Positions 1 through 8,359 of a stretch of 30,019 nucleotides of DNA are shown piece after piece. Origin of the DNA: Nostoc sp. GT001 (GTDB lineage Bacteria; Cyanobacteriota; Cyanobacteriia; Cyanobacteriales; Nostocaceae); NCBI RefSeq assembly GCF_030382115.1, contig NZ_JAUDRJ010000003.1, forward strand, positions 7,148,739-7,178,757. The letters are read 5' to 3'. The notes under the pieces were generated by a model. The model saw nothing but the letters and a program-made list of their open reading frames with translations. It ran no database searches and was not told the origin of the DNA. The number at the start of each line of letters is the position of its first letter. The first letter of the stretch is position 1. Made by a program: the position numbers and the translations under genes.

Positions 1-326
1 GTGAAAATATTTCCAGTAGCGAGTGAGAAGTTTTGTTTATCTCGTCATTTCTATAGTCAGCTAAGAATGGCAGTCTGTGGGCTTGTCAGATTGCAATTTA
101 ATTGCTTATGCTCTTTATCTGTTAATGACTTGAGACTGCTTGGGAAAAAATCAATCTTTATTCTTTCTATCTTTCAACTGATGATTTAGCTCAACTTCTT
201 CGCCCAAAGCCTTATTGTTACGTCCATTCAAGGCGGTTAAGCCATCGCACTTCCTTTACGATCGCTAAAACCATTTTCTAGTAGGAATTTCCCATTTGCA
301 GAGAAGTCTAAAGATATGAAAAGACT
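1..326. other. Left-edge non-coding stretch
   Basis: I see no convincing gene here. A 62-codon GTG-started frame covers 1-189, but its translation resembles no family, lacks a clear ribosome binding site and begins exactly at the window edge, so I do not call it. Downstream there is only AT-rich sequence with an ordinary GATCGC site near 260. The stretch presumably carries the promoter of the small gene at 327. Confidence 0.4.
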
Positions 327-620
327 ATGAAAAGACACCGAATTATGGTTGTTGGTAGCAACGTCATGACCGTGCAGCGCGTCAGCAGTCATTGCCTAAA
401 ACAAAATGCAGAAGTTTTTCCATATTATTGTATTCCCACGCCGGAAGAGATCGCTTTGTTTGAACCTCATGTATTGGTGTTATGTCTACCCATACCTGAG
501 CAATTCCAGCATCAACTACTTCAGCCTTACATTTTGTGGTCAGAACAACTTGTGAATGACATCTCACCACTGGCTACCACTTTGACAGAATTATCTGACT
601 GTTTACATAAATTCCTATAA
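327..620 (+). CDS. Small hypothetical protein, possible degenerate receiver-like fold
   Basis: This 97-residue protein is not one I recognise. Its pattern (hydrophobic strand RIMVVG at residues 5-10, helix, second strand near 29-33, third strand VLVLCLP near 50-56) resembles the first half of a CheY-type Rossmann fold. The third strand carries no phosphoacceptor Asp, and the protein is shorter than a full receiver of about 120 residues. A second ATG twelve bases upstream is out of use because its frame stops at once. The gene ends two bases before the stop codon of the oppositely oriented response regulator, so the two run tail to tail with no room for a terminator between them. A role with the neighbouring two-component system is possible but is only inferred from position. 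It could also be an unrelated small cyanobacterial protein. Confidence 0.5.
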   Translation: MKRHRIMVVGSNVMTVQRVSSHCLKQNAEVFPYYCIPTPEEIALFEPHVLVLCLPIPEQFQHQLLQPYILWSEQLVNDISPLATTLTELSDCLHKFL

Positions 621-622
621 GC

Positions 623-1303
623 TTAAATCAACCCTTGGCGTACGGCTAAAGCTGCTGCTTGAACGCGATCGTCAACGCTAAGTTTGTTGAGAACCATACG
701 TACATAAGACTTGACGGTTCCAAGTGAGAGGTAGAGTTGGTTTGCAATCTGCTGGTTTGAGCGTCCTTGTGCAATAAGTTTAAGAATTTCGCGTTCGCGA
801 TTACTGAGAATAGGTTGCGCTACTACCTGAGATACAGGAGCATCGGGAGTGACAGCGGTTGACCTAAGCATCCGAGCAACTTTTTGAGCTATTAGAGGAT
901 CTAAATAAGCACCACCTTGAAGTATCAATTGAATAACAGCGATGAGCTGTTCCCATTCAATGGTTTTAAGACAGTAACCATCAGCACCAGCTGCAAGCAT
1001 CCCCATGACCTGGATATCGTCGTCGAAGGCACTTAAGGCTAGAACACAAGTAGTCAAGCAGTTACTTTTTATGTGCTGGGTGGCTGTAATCCCATCCATA
1101 ACTGGTAGATCGATATCCATTAAAACTACATCTGGTTGGAGTTGACTAGCTAATTCAACAGCCTCTCCACCGTCTAATGCCTCTCCAACTATACTAAAAC
1201 CAGGTTCTAGGCTAAATTGCCCTTTCATCCCTCGGCGGATTAAAGCGTGATCGTCAACTAATAGAACCCGCACAGTTTTCTCTTTGTCAATATTAGGTAT
1301 CAT
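623..1303 (-). CDS. NarL/LuxR-family response regulator
   Basis: A 226-residue two-domain response regulator. The N-terminal receiver (about 12-128) has the acidic pair D17-D18, the phosphoacceptor D63 in VVLMDIDLP, and the conserved Lys in YCLKT. The C-terminal part (about 165-226) is a LuxR-type helix-turn-helix with the family signature LSNREREILKLIAQG followed by SNQQIANQLYLSLGTVKSY. The protein should be a cytoplasmic DNA-binding transcription factor switched by phosphorylation. Its start overlaps the end of the upstream histidine kinase by 11 bases, so the two are almost certainly co-transcribed and translationally coupled, kinase first. The regulated genes are not evident from sequence; the divergent polysaccharide locus nearby is one candidate, by position only. 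Confidence 0.93.
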   Translation of the reverse strand: MIPNIDKEKTVRVLLVDDHALIRRGMKGQFSLEPGFSIVGEALDGGEAVELASQLQPDVVLMDIDLPVMDGITATQHIKSNCLTTCVLALSAFDDDIQVMGMLAAGADGYCLKTIEWEQLIAVIQLILQGGAYLDPLIAQKVARMLRSTAVTPDAPVSQVVAQPILSNREREILKLIAQGRSNQQIANQLYLSLGTVKSYVRMVLNKLSVDDRVQAAALAVRQGLI

Positions 1304-2834
1304 TATTACTACATCTGTTTATATTCTGTTCATCGTTGCAATCAAGTTTATTTATGGCACTTGGGAGAGTAAACCAGAAAGTACTTCCCTTTCCAAGAGA
1401 ACTTTCTACACCAATGTTTCCTCCGTGAGCCTCAATAATTTGACGACATAAGTACAGACCAAGCCCACTTCTGCCACGATGCCCTCGTCCTTGAATAAAG
1501 CGGTGGAATAGCTTTTCCTGAGCTTGCTGTGCAATTCCTGAACCGTAATCACGCACCGAAACCCGCACTTGCTCTTCTCCATCAGGCGTTATCTCAATCA
1601 GAATTTCCCCGTTAGGCTTACTTACTCGCACAGCGTTATCAAGTAAGTTTTGTAGAACCCTTTGAATTTCTAGTTCATCACCATAGACAGTTGGCAACAA
1701 TTGAGAAGTTTTACAAATGAAGGCTAACTCACGTGTAGATGTTGCTTTTATTTGACTAATTACTTTAATTAAAATCTTTTCCCAATTCAGGCGATCGCAC
1801 ATTAAACAAGCGCTGCGTGCTTCATAACGGGAGATATCTAAAAGGAGTTCCACAAGCTTAAGCAGATCCTCATTAGCTTCATGGTACTCTTGAAAAACTT
1901 CCTTCCAAGTGTCATTTACTGAACCAAAAGCTCCTTTGAGCATACAATCTAAAGTGTTGCGAGTGGCAAGTAAAGGAATACGTAGGTCGTGGGAAAGTGC
2001 AGATATCATGTCTTCAAGCTGTTGGTTACGCACCTCAATACTTTGTTGACGATGACGAGTCTTATCTGCGATCGCGTTAAGAACTCCAGCTAGTTGCCCA
2101 ATCTCATCTTTAGAAGAATGGGATAGTTGCACTTCCATTTGTCCCGCTTGCCAAAGTTTGCAAACTTGTGTCAATTTGCTTAATGGAAGTTTGACTCGCC
2201 AATGCAACAACTGGAGATTTAAAATTGCTCCTAACAAAATGATTAATGTGCTGAAAATATTGCTCGCAGTGTTAATATTATTCAAATACTGTACGCGATT
2301 TTTGCGAACCCTCAAAAGCATTTCTTCGTGCTGAATGAGTTTCCCAATCTCGTTGTGCAAGGAATCAAATAAAGTGCTTTTTGTTAGAGCAGAGTTGCTC
2401 ACAGAACCAGAAAGCGTTTTTTGCTTCAACTCCCTTTGCCACTGGTTATAGATATATCTAATTTTATTGAGTTGTTTTATTTGATCGGGGTTGTCTTGTA
2501 CGAGATTGTACAGATGGTTGAAGCTGTTGTGAAAGCTGGGCCTCTTCTGACGATCATCTATAAGATTAGTTTGTCCCTGAGTGGAATTTTCTAGAAAACC
2601 TTTTTCTTGATTATCGATCACAGCATTGAGTAGACGTTCTCCTTCTCGCCCTACGAGTAAAGCATGAGTTACCCGATCGTATACTTCATGATTTAGGTGT
2701 GCTATCAAGAGGTTGAAGACTTGCTGTCCGAATAAACACAACACTAGCAGTAAAATACTAGTATGCAGAGGGTTTAAAAAATTACCTTTCCTAGATGAAT
2801 GAATTAAGAAAGGTATCAAGCTAATAGCTATCAC
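1293..2834 (-). CDS. CHASE3-type sensor histidine kinase
   Basis: A 513-residue membrane sensor kinase starting at GTG. Transmembrane segments lie at about 24-45 and 192-212. The region between them, with an RxxERLLNAV...KGFLE pattern and a later NLVQDNPDQIKQLNKI stretch, fits the all-helical CHASE3 sensor fold. A HAMP linker (about 213-265) precedes the HisKA dimerisation helix with phospho-accepting H282 in SALSHDLRIPL. The ATPase domain has an N box (QNLLDNAV), a G1 box (DYGSGIA) and a G2 box (GRSGLGLYL), so it looks catalytically complete. It overlaps the response regulator gene by 11 bases, making a cognate pair. The signal cannot be read from the sequence. The GTG start is the least certain detail; no ATG lies close by that keeps the first membrane segment intact. 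Confidence 0.92.
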   Translation of the reverse strand: MIAISLIPFLIHSSRKGNFLNPLHTSILLLVLCLFGQQVFNLLIAHLNHEVYDRVTHALLVGREGERLLNAVIDNQEKGFLENSTQGQTNLIDDRQKRPSFHNSFNHLYNLVQDNPDQIKQLNKIRYIYNQWQRELKQKTLSGSVSNSALTKSTLFDSLHNEIGKLIQHEEMLLRVRKNRVQYLNNINTASNIFSTLIILLGAILNLQLLHWRVKLPLSKLTQVCKLWQAGQMEVQLSHSSKDEIGQLAGVLNAIADKTRHRQQSIEVRNQQLEDMISALSHDLRIPLLATRNTLDCMLKGAFGSVNDTWKEVFQEYHEANEDLLKLVELLLDISRYEARSACLMCDRLNWEKILIKVISQIKATSTRELAFICKTSQLLPTVYGDELEIQRVLQNLLDNAVRVSKPNGEILIEITPDGEEQVRVSVRDYGSGIAQQAQEKLFHRFIQGRGHRGRSGLGLYLCRQIIEAHGGNIGVESSLGKGSTFWFTLPSAINKLDCNDEQNINRCSNNDT

Positions 2835-3128
2835 TACCTAATATCTCTACCACCTTAATTAAAGTTACCTAGAATACTACTTAAAACCCGTATATTGCAG
2901 CATCGCAAAAGCTTTGCTGATGTTAAGCTGTCATTTCATAAGCGTTAACTATACATATACTACATATCTGTATACCTCATACTAACAACCTAATTGTATT
3001 AAATAACGTCGCAAAAATCATACTACTATGTTTTTTACAAAAATTAACATAGAGTACAAAAATTAATAATCTTTTAGCTTTGTGGTTTTCTTCCAGCTGA
3101 TGTCAGTTGTACAAACAAGAGTATTTTT

Positions 3129-5267
3129 TTACAGGCTACCTCGATATATTCCTCTACCGTTAGTGCCAATAAAGACTAGTCCGAATTTCTGCCAGCTAGC
3201 CTCCATTACATTCGGCTCATTGCCCATAGGTTGGTGTAAAAAGGCGATATTTATCCATGTTTTTCCTTTGTCGAGAGAGCGAAATACTCCTTGGTTCATA
3301 CCAGCAATTTCCCCATACAAATACAGTGCAGGAATTTTGCTTCCATTCCGTGCCTTTCCAAGAGCGAATAAATAAGCTTTCTTCACTTTCGGAATATGGG
3401 CAAAGTTCACACCACCATTTGTTGAGCGATAAAGTCCGTGAGAGTTAAGACTGAGCCAGACTTCGCCATTAACCCCCGGAACTGTTTTGAGCATAGACCA
3501 ACTTTCTGAAGGCAATGATGAGTTTACAATCCTAAAGGATGCGCCTCCATTCTTACTACGGTATAAATTGCCACGACTGTAATAGTAAAAAGTGTTGCCA
3601 TCTAATGTGTCAGCTACTAATGGTTGACCCCAGTACCACGGGCCTTTAGGGCCTTTGGGTAATCCTGATACTTCGCTCCAAGAAAATCCGCCATTGGTTG
3701 TGCGAATCGGCTGTCCTCGATGAACAATTACGACAAATAGATTTGGATTTGTAGCTGACATGGCTACACGCAACGGTATTGTGTTCTTCGGAAACGAGGA
3801 AAATTTTTTCCATGTCAGTCCCCCATCTTTCGAAGTTGCTCCCGTATAAATATTGTTCCATCGATTACCACCAACACGTACCATTTGTGAAGGATTGCTT
3901 TCGCTATAAGCAAGGCCATAGGTATCCTGAAACCGAGGACTATTTTTGCCACCAAACTGCGTAGATGGGTAGACATCTAGCCCATTGCTGTGGTTAAATC
4001 CATCCGTATCAGCAACACCGCTCAACAATTTAGAGCCACTTCGAGGCGAGGCTAGGGCGAAGCTAACTATCTGCTCATGTCCTTTTTCATAGTTCGACCA
4101 AACAGATGGCTCTGCGTTGATGTTGTCTGTCCGCCATGTTCCATACCAGTCTGTTAACCATAACCGTCCAGGAGTTTTTGGATCAAACTCAATAGCTGAG
4201 GTTGAGGAGGCAAAATACCACTTAGGCCACCAGGGCACTTGAGGTTTCAAGATATGCTGTTTCTGTTGCCATGTAGCTCCACCATTAGTAGATTGAAATA
4301 TTACACGATCGTTTGTTGTGGAAACATACTGGTCATAAACAATTAAAAGGTGATTGGGATTCTTTGGATCTACAGAAATGGCATTAAATGTAGTTTTCGC
4401 GTTACTTGGTGTGATATTGCTCCAAATACCGTTTGCATATTTGCTGACACCTGATGTATGCGTTACATACATAATTCTGCCCTTTGCGAGAGCCATTCGA
4501 TTCACTTGTGATGGGCTTCCTGGTATTTTGCTCCAGGTAACACCTGCATCAGTGGATTTATATATGCCATCTCCATAGGCATTAGCATAGACTAATCCAT
4601 ACACATTTTTGTTAAATACAATACCTGCAATTCCAATATTTGCTTCCGACTTGTTGGGAAAGGAGCTAACCTTCCCCCATGTTGTACCACCATCTGAAGA
4701 CTTCCATAGCCCATTCAATCGCGAGCCAAATAAAATAACATTGGAATTAAAGGGATTCACGGCTAGCCTCTCTCCTAGCCAACGTTTAGTTTCATTGCCG
4801 CCCATTGGCAAATCTATTTTCAGCTTATTCCAGGTTTTACCGCGATCGCTCGATTTAAAAATTGTTCCTAATCCACTCCAACTGGCAGTATATTTCCCTG
4901 CTGCGATGTATACAATATCTGGGTTATTTGGGTCAAGTGCTAAGGCTTCTCCCCCGTAGTAATTGCTGTGTTGCAAGCTAAACATATCTGTTAGCGGAAT
5001 CCATTTGTAGTCTTTTGAATTCCAACGATAAAAGCCACCCATATCAGTTCTGATATAGACTAAATTTCGCTCTCGTGGATGCAAATAAATGCCTGTAACA
5101 TAACCACCTCCTCCAATCGATACATTAGCCCAGTGATAGCCTGATGTAGTACTCCAACTCGATTTAAGGGGTGTAAATTTGACGACAATAGCCAGCGTAA
5201 GTATAGCAATACAAATTGTTTGCGCTAGCAGCCTCCAAAAACGGCGATCGCTCATTGCTATTTTCAT
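3129..5267 (-). CDS. GH74-like beta-propeller glycosidase with Asp-box repeats, secreted or membrane-anchored
   Basis: A 712-residue protein with an N-terminal signal or anchor helix (about 12-32) and a long export-type domain. At least nine Asp-box-like repeats (S/T-x-D/N-x-G-x-T/S-W/F, for example SSDRGKTW at 139-146, SSDGGTTW at 190-197, STNGGATW at 326-333, SKDGGLTW at 479-486) indicate tandem seven-bladed propellers. The opening GGGGYVTGIYLHP and YIRTDMGGFYRW match the start of glycoside hydrolase family 74 (xyloglucan-type endoglucanases), placing D75 at the general-base position. GVADTDGFNH puts D420 where family members carry the general acid (usually GVGDxxGF). It is transcribed away from the Wzz-Wzy-Wzx cluster, sharing its upstream region, so trimming or degrading the exported polysaccharide is a reasonable inference. 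The true substrate is unknown; a non-catalytic sortilin/BNR-like role is the alternative. An ATG at codon 5 is another possible start. Confidence 0.82.
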   Translation of the reverse strand: MKIAMSDRRFWRLLAQTICIAILTLAIVVKFTPLKSSWSTTSGYHWANVSIGGGGYVTGIYLHPRERNLVYIRTDMGGFYRWNSKDYKWIPLTDMFSLQHSNYYGGEALALDPNNPDIVYIAAGKYTASWSGLGTIFKSSDRGKTWNKLKIDLPMGGNETKRWLGERLAVNPFNSNVILFGSRLNGLWKSSDGGTTWGKVSSFPNKSEANIGIAGIVFNKNVYGLVYANAYGDGIYKSTDAGVTWSKIPGSPSQVNRMALAKGRIMYVTHTSGVSKYANGIWSNITPSNAKTTFNAISVDPKNPNHLLIVYDQYVSTTNDRVIFQSTNGGATWQQKQHILKPQVPWWPKWYFASSTSAIEFDPKTPGRLWLTDWYGTWRTDNINAEPSVWSNYEKGHEQIVSFALASPRSGSKLLSGVADTDGFNHSNGLDVYPSTQFGGKNSPRFQDTYGLAYSESNPSQMVRVGGNRWNNIYTGATSKDGGLTWKKFSSFPKNTIPLRVAMSATNPNLFVVIVHRGQPIRTTNGGFSWSEVSGLPKGPKGPWYWGQPLVADTLDGNTFYYYSRGNLYRSKNGGASFRIVNSSLPSESWSMLKTVPGVNGEVWLSLNSHGLYRSTNGGVNFAHIPKVKKAYLFALGKARNGSKIPALYLYGEIAGMNQGVFRSLDKGKTWINIAFLHQPMGNEPNVMEASWQKFGLVFIGTNGRGIYRGSL

Positions 5268-5331
5268 AAGATTTGCAAGTATTTACTTCACTTTACAAGA
5301 GGTAAATTAAAGCAAAGTAAATCAGGTACAG

Positions 5332-5357
5332 CTAGGTGGATATCTAGGTGGATAAAT
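5332..5357. promoter_or_regulatory. Tandem AGGTGGATA motif, candidate operator (copy 1)
   Basis: Two copies of TAGGTGGATA follow each other with a 12-base period in the 307-bp divergent region between the GH74-like gene and the Wzz-like gene. A second 26-bp block identical at 23 of 26 positions lies at 14888-14913, ahead of the second glycosyltransferase pair. The conservation of the pair, including the trailing AAAT, over more than 9 kb of otherwise unrelated sequence suggests a protein-binding site. It lies about 220 bp from the Wzz-like start and 65 bp from the GH74-like start. I do not know the binding factor, and I could not identify a firm -10/-35 promoter in the rest of this intergenic region. 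Confidence 0.35.
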
Positions 5358-5574
5358 TTATTGAACCCTAAAGGATGCTGTCTGTATTGAGACAATATTG
5401 ACCATCAGGCAGTTTTGTCATTGCTGTTTAAGAAGGAAACTGACTTAATAAGAATTATTAATAAATATTTAAGCAACGATGTAGTACGATCCTGTAAGTT
5501 TACTTAGGCGAATCGCAAAACCCCACCTAGATTTTGTAATTCCGCAGCCAGTTCCCGACTTTAGAGGATTTTTA

Positions 5575-7023
5575 ATGGCCAATCATACAGAAATCTCTGC
5601 GGGTTACCCTAGCAGTTTGAGAAAATTAGTAACGAAACAAGGATGTTGGCAGCGTTACTTACTTCTAGGTCTAGCTACCAACATAGCATTTTGGACTTCA
5701 ACTTTTCTTTATTTAAAGCTTACGCCACCGACCTATACTAGTTCTTCAGCTATTAATCTGCCAGGAGCATGGTCAAATGCCAATATTAATTTACCAAACA
5801 TTGGCTATGCTAATTATGAAAATGTGTCTCCATACGCTGCTCTTGCTTCTCAAGATCCCAGAGAAATTTATAAATTTATTGCTGAAAGCGACCCTATATT
5901 AAAAGCGGCAGCGGATCAGCTTAATATGTCTTTAGAAGAGTTTGGCAAACCTCGGCTCAAGCTAATAATTAATACTTCCATGATGAGCATTGACTTTGAA
6001 GGCGCTAGTCCCCAGGAAGCTCGAAATAAATCTTTAGCTTTTTATAAAGCCTTACAAGCAAGACTCAACATACTACGAAATCAAGAAGCTGTTCAAAGAG
6101 ATATAGGTTATCAAACTTCCCTGATTTCTTCGCAAAACAAATTAGCACTTGCTCATAAGCGCCTTGCCGATTACAAAGCACGTTCGGGTTTGAACTCTGA
6201 AGATCAAATTAAGGATCTGACAACCAACATTGAACAGCTACGTAGACAACGAGCTGAAATAATCGGTCAACAGCAACAGGCTAGTACTCGTCTGGCACAA
6301 TTATCGAATAATTTAAAACTATCTGCTGGACAAGCTACAGATGCTTTTACTCTTCAAACAGACCAGATATTTCAACAGAACTTAAAAAATTATAGTGATG
6401 CTACCGCTTCTGTAGTTGTTTTAGAATCCAAATTTTTGCCTAACCATCCAACATTAATTGCAGAGCAAGCGAAAAGAGACGCTGCTCAAGAAGCCCTGCT
6501 AGTTCGAGGTCAGTCTCTTTTAGGGCGAAAATTCACTTTGGCAGTTCTAAAGCAGTTAAGCCTTAGTAGCAATAACTCTGGTAACAGCGTTCCTCGAGAC
6601 GCTCTTTCCCAAGAACTAGTTATAGTTCAGGCAAACCAAAAAGGATTCACCGCTCAAGCTCAAGCAATAGAACAACAGATTAACCAGCTTGAGAGTAGGC
6701 TCAAAAATTTAACACAGTTGCAGACCACCTTGGATTCGCTGAAACGAAATGCGCAAATTGCAGAAGCGGTATTTTCCTCCAATTTGACCAGACTAGATAT
6801 TGGCAAGTCGAATACCTTTGGTTCTTATCCACTGATTCAACTTGTTATACAGCCTACATTACCTGAGAAACCGACTTCACCAAAAGATAAATTGGTTTTA
6901 CTCGGTTCAACTTTCGGCTCCCTTTTCGTATCCCTTGGGCTGGTGTTACTTTGGTGGCGCGAACGTAAAAATTTAATATCTGATAAGACTGTGAGTACAG
7001 AGAGGAAGAGAATGGAACAATGA
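5575..7023 (+). CDS. Wzz/GumC-type polysaccharide chain-length regulator
   Basis: A 482-residue inner-membrane polysaccharide co-polymerase. It has a transmembrane helix at about 28-49, a large periplasmic part with long coiled-coil stretches (about 175-265 and 350-400), a Pro-rich segment PTLPEKPTSPKDK just before the second membrane helix (about 439-461), and a short basic cytoplasmic tail. This is the classical Wzz/FepE/GumC topology; the tail is too short to include the tyrosine-kinase domain found in some Gram-positive and cyanobacterial relatives. It should set the length of a Wzy-made polymer. AGAGGA six bases upstream of the ATG is a reasonable ribosome binding site. The stop overlaps the next gene's start (ATGA), which supports an operon with the polymerase. 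Confidence 0.88.
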   Translation: MANHTEISAGYPSSLRKLVTKQGCWQRYLLLGLATNIAFWTSTFLYLKLTPPTYTSSSAINLPGAWSNANINLPNIGYANYENVSPYAALASQDPREIYKFIAESDPILKAAADQLNMSLEEFGKPRLKLIINTSMMSIDFEGASPQEARNKSLAFYKALQARLNILRNQEAVQRDIGYQTSLISSQNKLALAHKRLADYKARSGLNSEDQIKDLTTNIEQLRRQRAEIIGQQQQASTRLAQLSNNLKLSAGQATDAFTLQTDQIFQQNLKNYSDATASVVVLESKFLPNHPTLIAEQAKRDAAQEALLVRGQSLLGRKFTLAVLKQLSLSSNNSGNSVPRDALSQELVIVQANQKGFTAQAQAIEQQINQLESRLKNLTQLQTTLDSLKRNAQIAEAVFSSNLTRLDIGKSNTFGSYPLIQLVIQPTLPEKPTSPKDKLVLLGSTFGSLFVSLGLVLLWWRERKNLISDKTVSTERKRMEQ

Positions 7024-8312
7024 AACCTCAAAACTTTGAAGAAAGTCTTGTTTGGTATTGGATAATTAGTACCTATGTATTTTATTTTCTTGGGATTTTA
7101 TATCCTGTAAATTTCGTACTAGCCTGGATACTGTTTTTTTACCTATGTAAGCGGCTTTGGAACCAAACAGCGCGCACTAGTATTGACAAAAAAATCAAAA
7201 TTTATTGGATGCATTGGGTTTGGATTGTCTCTATTCTGGTCATAGCGATCGCTACCATTTTAGGCTGTATAACTTATGATGTAGGTACAAATCAAACTCT
7301 TAGGTCATTAATCAATTGGTTTACAGATTGGGCTTTGCTAGCACTATTTCCATTAAGCGGCTGTCTCAATATTCGACCACAAATAATCTATAGAGCCGTC
7401 TGTATCTTATGCCTCCAAAGTTTGATTTTAATTCCCCTTTTTTATCTAGCTTGGATATTACAGTTGCCTGCACACCTATATTCTTCTCCAATTGAAAGAT
7501 TAATACAGAATGGTGAGCTTTTTTACAATGTAAATCTCTATGGTAGTGATTACGGTACGAATAATGTCCGCCTATTTCTATTCGCACCTTGGGCACCTGC
7601 GCTAGGTCTTATTGGAAACATCTACTTTTTCCTTGCTCTTGAAGAACCTAACAAGAAGTGGCGCTGGATTGGTATAGTCAGCTCTCTAGCTATGAGTATA
7701 GTATCTGTTTCTCGCTTATCTTTTATAGCTTTACCAATAGTTTTCACATCAGTTTTATTGCTGACAAAAATTACTAAACCTACTACGCAAATTGCGCTCG
7801 GATTTGTTAGCTTTTTAGCAGGTATTTTTAGCACGGCAGTTGTTAGTGCTATTAAGGATACTAAAGAAGCATTTTATAATGCTAGACCGGACTCTTCACG
7901 AGTGCATGAAGCTTTAGGTGTAATTGCCTTAGAGAAATGGAAAGAAGCTCCTATATGGGGCCACGGTTTTCGAGAAGCACCAGGGCCTAAAGTGTTAGCA
8001 GAAATGCCTATCGGCTCTCACCATACTTGGTTTGGCCTCTTGTTTGTTAAAGGGATAGTTGGCTTCATTGCTTTTTTAGTACCAATCTTATTGAGTTTTA
8101 TAGTTTTGCTGATTAAAGCACAGAAAAGCACAACTGCCAGGGGAGCATTGTATTTTCTTGTTACTCTATTACTTTTTACATTTAATGATAGCCAAGAGGC
8201 TTTAGGTTATTTATACTATCCCGGTTTAATCATCATGGGAATTGCATTTAAAGAAGAAGTGCAGGTTCCTAAATCTTCTCTTAATAAGAAGCCTGAAGCT
8301 GCTTATACTTAA
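7020..8312 (+). CDS. Wzy/O-antigen ligase-like polysaccharide polymerase
   Basis: A 430-residue integral membrane protein made of about ten to twelve hydrophobic segments with a long periplasmic loop. The loop near residues 312-345, GHGFREAPGP followed by GSHHTWFGLLFVKGIVG, matches the G-x-G...H-N/T-x(2)-L...G-x-x-G pattern of the Wzy_C/O-antigen ligase superfamily. In that family it joins lipid-linked repeat units or transfers polymer to an acceptor at the outer face of the cytoplasmic membrane. Placement between the chain-length regulator (ATGA overlap) and the flippase favours polymerase over ligase. Start choice is firm because of the coupling. I cannot separate a Wzy from a WaaL-like enzyme by sequence alone. 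Confidence 0.85.
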   Translation: MKPQNFEESLVWYWIISTYVFYFLGILYPVNFVLAWILFFYLCKRLWNQTARTSIDKKIKIYWMHWVWIVSILVIAIATILGCITYDVGTNQTLRSLINWFTDWALLALFPLSGCLNIRPQIIYRAVCILCLQSLILIPLFYLAWILQLPAHLYSSPIERLIQNGELFYNVNLYGSDYGTNNVRLFLFAPWAPALGLIGNIYFFLALEEPNKKWRWIGIVSSLAMSIVSVSRLSFIALPIVFTSVLLLTKITKPTTQIALGFVSFLAGIFSTAVVSAIKDTKEAFYNARPDSSRVHEALGVIALEKWKEAPIWGHGFREAPGPKVLAEMPIGSHHTWFGLLFVKGIVGFIAFLVPILLSFIVLLIKAQKSTTARGALYFLVTLLLFTFNDSQEALGYLYYPGLIIMGIAFKEEVQVPKSSLNKKPEAAYT

Positions 8313-8359
8313 ATTTTAACTTGATAAAAAATATCTAATTGTCTCTTAAGGATGCCCTC

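Noticed and set aside
1..189. 62-codon frame at the left edge
   Set aside because: GTG start at the window edge, no ribosome binding site visible and no recognisable protein pattern.
2902..2923. Hairpin GCAAAAGCTTTGC upstream of the kinase as a terminator
   Set aside because: Short stem with no T run, and it lies ahead of the kinase start rather than clearly behind a gene.
4609..4959. 116-codon frame opposite the GH74-like gene
   Set aside because: Lies wholly inside the 712-residue glycosidase gene, whose repeats and motifs are clear; it is a shadow of its codon use.
3129..5267. Phage-type depolymerase or sialidase
   Set aside because: Asp boxes alone would allow a sialidase, but the GGGGYVTGI opening, the RTDMGG motif and GVADTDGF fit GH74 better, and no sialidase Arg triad is seen.
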